From contig WAID01000015.1 in assembly GCA_016584495.1 (NCBI GenBank), positions 1-64,000 of the forward strand: a stretch of DNA of 64,000 nt. The letters are read 5' to 3'. The notes beneath the pieces were generated by a model. It searched no databases, was not told the origin of the DNA, and was given only the letters and a program-made list of their open reading frames with translations. Positions within the stretch are counted from its first letter, which is position 1, and each line of letters opens with the position of its first letter. Positions 59,190 to 64,000 of this stretch are shown one piece after another. The translations under genes were made by a program, and so were the position numbers. This DNA is from Celoporthe dispersa (Eukaryota; Ascomycota; Sordariomycetes; Diaporthales; Cryphonectriaceae).

Positions 59190-61327
59190 TTACAACACTC
59201 CTCGATCTTTCGTAGGATTCGGCGCGATGTCCTCAAGCGCCTTGTTCTCCAATCTCCTGAACATGCGGGATCCACTTCTTACACGTTGTGGATGTGTCTG
59301 TGGCCGTTCCTGTTCGAACGAGCTCCCTAAAGAGCTTCGGTGCCCTTCGAGGTCCTCATGTAGGCCTTGGTTCTGCTCTCGAAGCTCAGTAGCTTGATCG
59401 GGGCGCTGGTGTGGGCTAGCGAGCCCACTCCTAGGTTGCTGTTCTCCCGAAATCTTGTCTCTTCGGCTCGGTAACGTTGACATCTGAACCTCTGGTAGGT
59501 GCCATGAGAGCAGCGCTGATATTGCCATCAGTGGAACGAAAATCAGGAATCGTACCCCAAGAGAAATCTCCTGGCTCGCAGTGTAGGCAACGATGACTCG
59601 AATCACGGCAGCTCCAACCTTGCCCGCAGCAGCCGCGATACCGAAAAAGGTACCGCGATAAACGGTCGGGAAGATTTCGGCGGCAATGACGAATATAAGC
59701 GTGTTGGGTCCCACATTGAAAACGAAGATGAGAATGGCATAAAAGACCTGGGTCATGATATGCGGTTGTTGTCTGTGGGCTGTGACTATGAGGCTGATAC
59801 CGGCCGCGGCAAGGAGGATGCTGATAACCAGAAAAGTCGCTGCCAATAGATGTTTTCTGCGAACGGAGTCTATGATGAGAATGGCTATGATGCCTCCGAC
59901 CACCGAGGGCGTTGAAGCGAGCCATATAAATCTCTTTGAGTTGGCCTCGAGCACTTTATAGATCTTGGGACTGCAGTTCCACCAGTCCGGGTTCCAAAGG
60001 GGATTGTTGGGACACCTCAAGTTCTGTGCATGGCTTGCTGGATTGTGTATAAGAATGGACAAGTCGTCGGAGAGGTCCATAGAAAGGCCGTAAAAGCACA
60101 CGTCTAGCAGTGCCCAAAGGAGAGATATGGAGGCCAGGGTCTTCCAGGCTTTCTGTGGTCCAGTCAGATAGCCCCAAGCGCCAACGTACCAACCATACCA
60201 GGGATCACCTCTGTCATCTTTGTTGTCTTGTCGTACCGAAGGTGCAGTATCATGCGCCAGCATCGAAGCCCTCTCGCTAACACTGGCATTGCGATAGACC
60301 ATCAAGGTATTCTTTATGGCCTTCCGCAGGTCTTTTCTGATGCCAGCATAATACCTGGGTGTTTCGGGTATAGTGAGGCGCAGGGTGATAGCTATGGCAG
60401 CGGGTATGATGCCGATGCCCACAATCCATCGCCACACTTGATCTACCACGAGCTTCGACGTATCACTCGTTGAGTCGTCTGGGGAGAGATCCCATCTGGA
60501 ACTCGCGACTTGGAGGATCCCGAGACTGAGGCCGTCGACTAACAAGCGGCTCACGGACTGCATCAGGAAGACAGCCGCGAGCATTACGGCGCGGGACTGG
60601 GTAGATGCCCACTCAGCAGTAATGATAGCGGAAAGCGGATACTTCGACAAAGTCAGTGTCTCTCATCTCATGCCATATCATCTTCGGGAGATATCTCACC
60701 TCGGCGCCGATGCCGAGACCCAGCAGTGAACGCCACCAGTAAAGCCAAGAGTAGATGTCCATAGAGTGCGATGGTCCATCAGTGAGCGCATTTGACGACA
60801 CCATAATCCCGTTTGACGCCTGGATGACACCAAAGGTTGCAACGATCACAAAGGCCAGCTCGAGACCGTACAGCCTCTTCCGTCCCGCCCGGTCAGCGCA
60901 GTGGCCCATTGCGACCATTCCCACGATCGTGCCGACCAGCGTTATCTCATCTAGGACAAGGCTTGTGTAGTTACCAAAGCTGCCACCTGTGGGATAAACA
61001 TAAAATAGAGAGGTGCTGATCACGTTCGTGGCGAACAGGCTGAAGGACGAGGCGAGAAACCCGGATGCGGCCACAAAGAAGACACTGTACTTGAAGCCTC
61101 CGTCATCAACGATAAGTGAGATCTGCTTCTCGCGTTCGCGGACACTCTACTGGCACGTCAGCCCATCGCTCTTCCCTAAGGCCATGCTTGATGCTGCAGC
61201 CGGCAGCCCCTCTTACATAGTCAATTTCTAAATGCTTCACCTCCCGACCATAGTCGGTCCAGAACGTGAAACGGCAGTGCCTCCTGTCTGTCTCCTTGCA
61301 ATCGGTTTGTTGTTCGTCGGGATTCAT
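59190..61327 (-). CDS. MFS transporter of the PHO84 phosphate:H+ symporter family
   Basis: Plasma-membrane carrier. Exons 61327-61217, 61146-60700 and 60641-59190 give an intact 669 residues. Exon 1 is a hydrophilic N-terminus; intron 1 (GTAAGA..GTAG) removes an otherwise in-frame stop. Landmarks: GFLASSFSLFATNVIST (TM1, usually GFFTDxYDLF), GHCADRAGRKRLYG, GLGIGAE|YPLSAIITAEW (family GxEYPLSA signature, split by intron 2), IPETPRYY, NVGPNTLIFVIAAEIFPTVYRG (family signature) and GIAAAAGKVGA. A long hydrophilic C-terminus follows. TM1 departs from the usual acidic TDAYD/TDSYD pattern, so the substrate may not be phosphate. It is convergent with the nitrilase. Confidence 0.87.
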
Positions 61328-61912
61328 ATCGAAATCTCACGAAACGAGGTCGGCGGACGAGCATTACAACTCAGCTATCCTGGTGCCATTCATCAAGGAG
61401 CGTGTCCTGAAGCCCCCCTTTTGAAGGAATTTATTGGGTGGGGTCTTTGCTTCGCGTGGTAATACTCATCCGTCCTCGGTCAGTGTTTGTCTTGCTGAGC
61501 CAACACTAGACGTCAGCAACGCCCGGTTGCTGCCCTGCCTGCACAAGCCCGGCGTAAAACTTGCCAGGCCATACACAACCCTTGACGCCACACGATTATG
61601 TCGGGATGCAATGTCAGCAGCCCAGCAGGCACACGGTTGTTCAAATTCCAATGGTGCTCGCACGTGGCCTACCTCGGTTAAATTGAGAAGCGCATGAGGC
61701 TGACCATCAGGCATAATTCTGGGCTCAACCATGCTGGGCCTGGCAACGATCTCGCCCGCATGCTAGTCCTTGGTCCCCCAAGACAAAAAGTGAAGGCACA
61801 GGTGGGAATCTAAGTGGGCCTTGAGAGGCAGAATTCCAGGCGACCTGACGTTCATCTCCAATGCCTCCACCCGCTGTCGTTCACGGAAGTTGCCCATGTT
61901 TGATGCGCCATT
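61328..61912. other. Divergent promoter region
   Basis: Lies between the minus-strand carrier and the plus-strand gene at 61913. No further gene is recognised. Confidence 0.4.
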
Positions 61913-63886
61913 ATGATCGACCCAGGCACGATTCTAGCAATAGTTTCCCTCATTCTACAAGTAGTGGGTTCTGTTGACCAGGTCATTGCCGGCTTTGATC
62001 GAGTCCAGAACGCACCCCAGGAACTGCGCGACTTTAAGCGCTCGGTCAAGCGGCTACAGCGGAAGTTTGACGACTTTCAGAAGGACATACAGACCTCAGT
62101 CTCGATCCTCCATCCTGACGACTTGGAGCATATTCATGAGACTCTGACACTTTGCGATGCTCTGTTCTGCAAGCATGACGAGCGTCAAAGAGAAGGCCTG
62201 CTCAGTGCAGTCTTGCGAAGCACCTGGTCGATGGGCAACAACGAAAAGATAGCCAAATATAAGGCGCGAATTGAGGAGCTCTATACAACAATACTACTTC
62301 CGGGCTGGTTACAACTAATCATGGCACAGTATATTCTCCAATAACCCTAAATCACCCAGAAATGACATTATTTGACTAATTATCAAGTTCCAATACCAGA
62401 AACCGAGGCGGGCGCAACGAAGAAGCCACTTTGGAAGAGGCTCAAGTCGAGGCAACTACGCAGGCGGATATCATCCGGCCTGAGGGCGTGGTATTAGATG
62501 GAAAATTGCAGAAAATAGCTCAACTCATCGAAGAGCTGAACATTATCCAAGACACAGATCTCATGGAGCAGAAGTGTCGTCAACTGGACGAGGAAGTGCG
62601 ACATTTACGAGTCCAACTGGGACTTCTAGTGCAAGATGACGAAGCATCGGATCACTTCCAGGATTCAGGTTTAGCAGGTAATGAACAAAGCCCCGTCTTC
62701 TTTGTCCAAACCCCTGGTGGGTGGTGGAAGCAGATATCTGATGCTAAGAGTCTCAGACCCGGGCCTTCGTCGAATGAGTACGACATATAAAGCGGCACCC
62801 ACGACATTGTAAGGAAGTAGCCACATGGCACAGGTGACTCAATCTAGAATTACGCTAATCGGATTCCAGGTATCTGAACAACGCTCCCAGAAATCACCAA
62901 AAGCTGAAACTTGAACGAGTACATATTATGGCTCGAGACGATGACACACGAATACTACAATATCAGAATCTTGACGCAACAATTCACGTCACCCACATAG
63001 TACCGCTTGGGTCTATTCCATGGACGATGGACAAAGACTCAACGCGTGTCTCCTTTCTTACGACACACGCAATAACCGTCTTTGACAATGAAGGCTATAA
63101 CAATTACCACATCGATCCAAAATACAGATTTGAGGATCTAGACTCCTGTGTAGAATTCATGTCGACACTTCGAGAGCGAGACCTCTGCGGCTCCTTTGAT
63201 GCTATCGAGATAGCAGAAGCGGGCAAAATTGTGGCCAGGCGGCAGGTAATACGGCTCTGGCAAAGGAAGAGACCTAATGAGGTGGTCATCTCCACCATGA
63301 CGTTCTTTCAGTCCTCTGCCGACGTTCAGAAGCATAGAGAGGTCGATCTTGTTGATTACAGAGCCAACGCGATGTTTCACGTCCAGGGCTTCAGGCGGCA
63401 AAATGAATCCGATACCATCGACATCGTCCCATTATTCACACCATGCCGCGGTGTGAGAAAACTGCGCATTAAGTTTTGCTCAGTACAAGGTTGGTGTAAA
63501 ATTCCATCCTAGGGTAACATAGCAATTTCAGCGTCAAACCACTGACCTCGTCCCCTATTTCAGATGCGCAGCTCTTCGAGCAGCGTTTCCGCCTCCTTGA
63601 CCCTGCAGCTGCGGCACTTCCACAAAGCCGAAGTACTAACACAGTTCCAGAGCAAGTCGGATCATCCTCATCCTATAGAAATACTTCAGAGTCCGCTCCC
63701 TCATCATCATGCTCTATCTCGCCGTCTTATGCAACGTCGCAAACTACGCTGGCCGCTACTCCCCCAGACAGTGTTTGGAACTCTATAACACCGCCACAGA
63801 TTCAGACAACTTTCAGTCTTGATGAAGACCCGAATGAGTGGACCAGTGTTTACGAAACGCTTAGGAAGGATGAATGGGATAGGTAG
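61913..63886 (+). CDS. Protein with fungal STAND-type N-terminal helical domain, function unknown
   Basis: Four exons (61913-62328, 62400-62777, 62870-63489, 63564-63886), all splices phase-consistent, give 578 residues. The N-terminus (DPGTILAIVSLILQVVGSV, then DFKRSVKRLQRKFDDFQ) is the helical domain that often precedes NACHT/NB-ARC modules in fungal STAND proteins. Here no P-loop follows. A predicted coiled-coil (LQKIAQLIEELN.. KCRQLDEEVRHLRVQLGLLV) comes next, then a globular part (RILQYQNLDATIHVTHIV, YRFEDLDSCVEFMSTLRERD, VISTMTFFQSSADVQKHREV) and a Ser/Thr-rich low-complexity tail. It resembles uncharacterised fungal proteins; a signalling or self-recognition role is only suggested by the N-terminal domain. 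Confidence 0.75.
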
Positions 63887-64000
63887 ATTATTTAAGAGCT
63901 AGCAATGTTGGATGATGTTTGAGATCCTGTTAAACATTTTTAATATTTTCTGAGCTTTAACGAAAAAGTTACGAAGCCAATGGTCATACCTACTAAGCAT
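63887..64000. other. Right edge of window
   Basis: 113 bases of 3' flank; nothing recognised. Confidence 0.4.

Overview
The window looks like subtelomeric DNA of a filamentous ascomycete (Pezizomycotina; a Eurotiales-type genome is my best guess, inferred from gene style only). Genes carry many short GT..AG introns (about 50-120 nt) with CTNA-type branch sites. Families are typical of such fungi: Zn(II)2Cys6 regulators, P450s, MFS carriers, multicopper oxidases, a polyketide synthase relic. The left end has mixed CCCTAA/CCCTGA telomere-like repeats followed by about 3 kb of AT-rich, repeat-laden sequence. Many relics carry C-to-T/G-to-A type changes, as expected from RIP (repeat-induced point mutation).

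Layout. 1-3.3 kb: telomere-like repeats, 19-bp and 305-bp tandem repeats, an LTR 3' part. 3.6-11.3 kb: a putative catabolic cluster of Zn2Cys6 regulator, MFS sugar transporter, PhyH dioxygenase and Gfo/Idh/MocA oxidoreductase. Its two divergent promoters carry related CGGTT..AACCG inverted repeats. 11.5-15.3 kb: decayed PKS (KS-AT piece) and a broken rhodopsin-type membrane protein. 16.4-29.8 kb: an alpha/beta-hydrolase, two divergently transcribed P450s, an intact rhodopsin-type membrane protein and a CYP61/ERG5-like P450. 30.7-36.4 kb: two divergent multicopper oxidases, one with full copper sites and one that has lost all four copper motifs.

36.7-43.4 kb is a graveyard: a MITE-like element, a decayed SDR, a decayed alpha/beta-hydrolase, a purine nucleoside permease split by a solo LTR with a perfect 5-bp target duplication, and a RIP-mutated pogo/Fot1 element. 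45-50 kb: a frameshifted secreted beta-helix protein, a decayed gene of unknown family and an ankyrin pseudogene. 52.8-53.3 kb: a small secreted six-cysteine protein with a tiny first exon. 54-61.3 kb: a second compact set of Zn2Cys6 regulator, nitrilase and phosphate-type MFS carrier. 61.9-63.9 kb: a four-exon protein with a fungal STAND-type N-terminal helical region.

Several otherwise intact genes differ from an open frame by one base, often inside a homopolymer. These could be assembly errors or very young pseudogenes, so I flag them separately from the RIP-type relics. No tRNA, rRNA or CRISPR was found.
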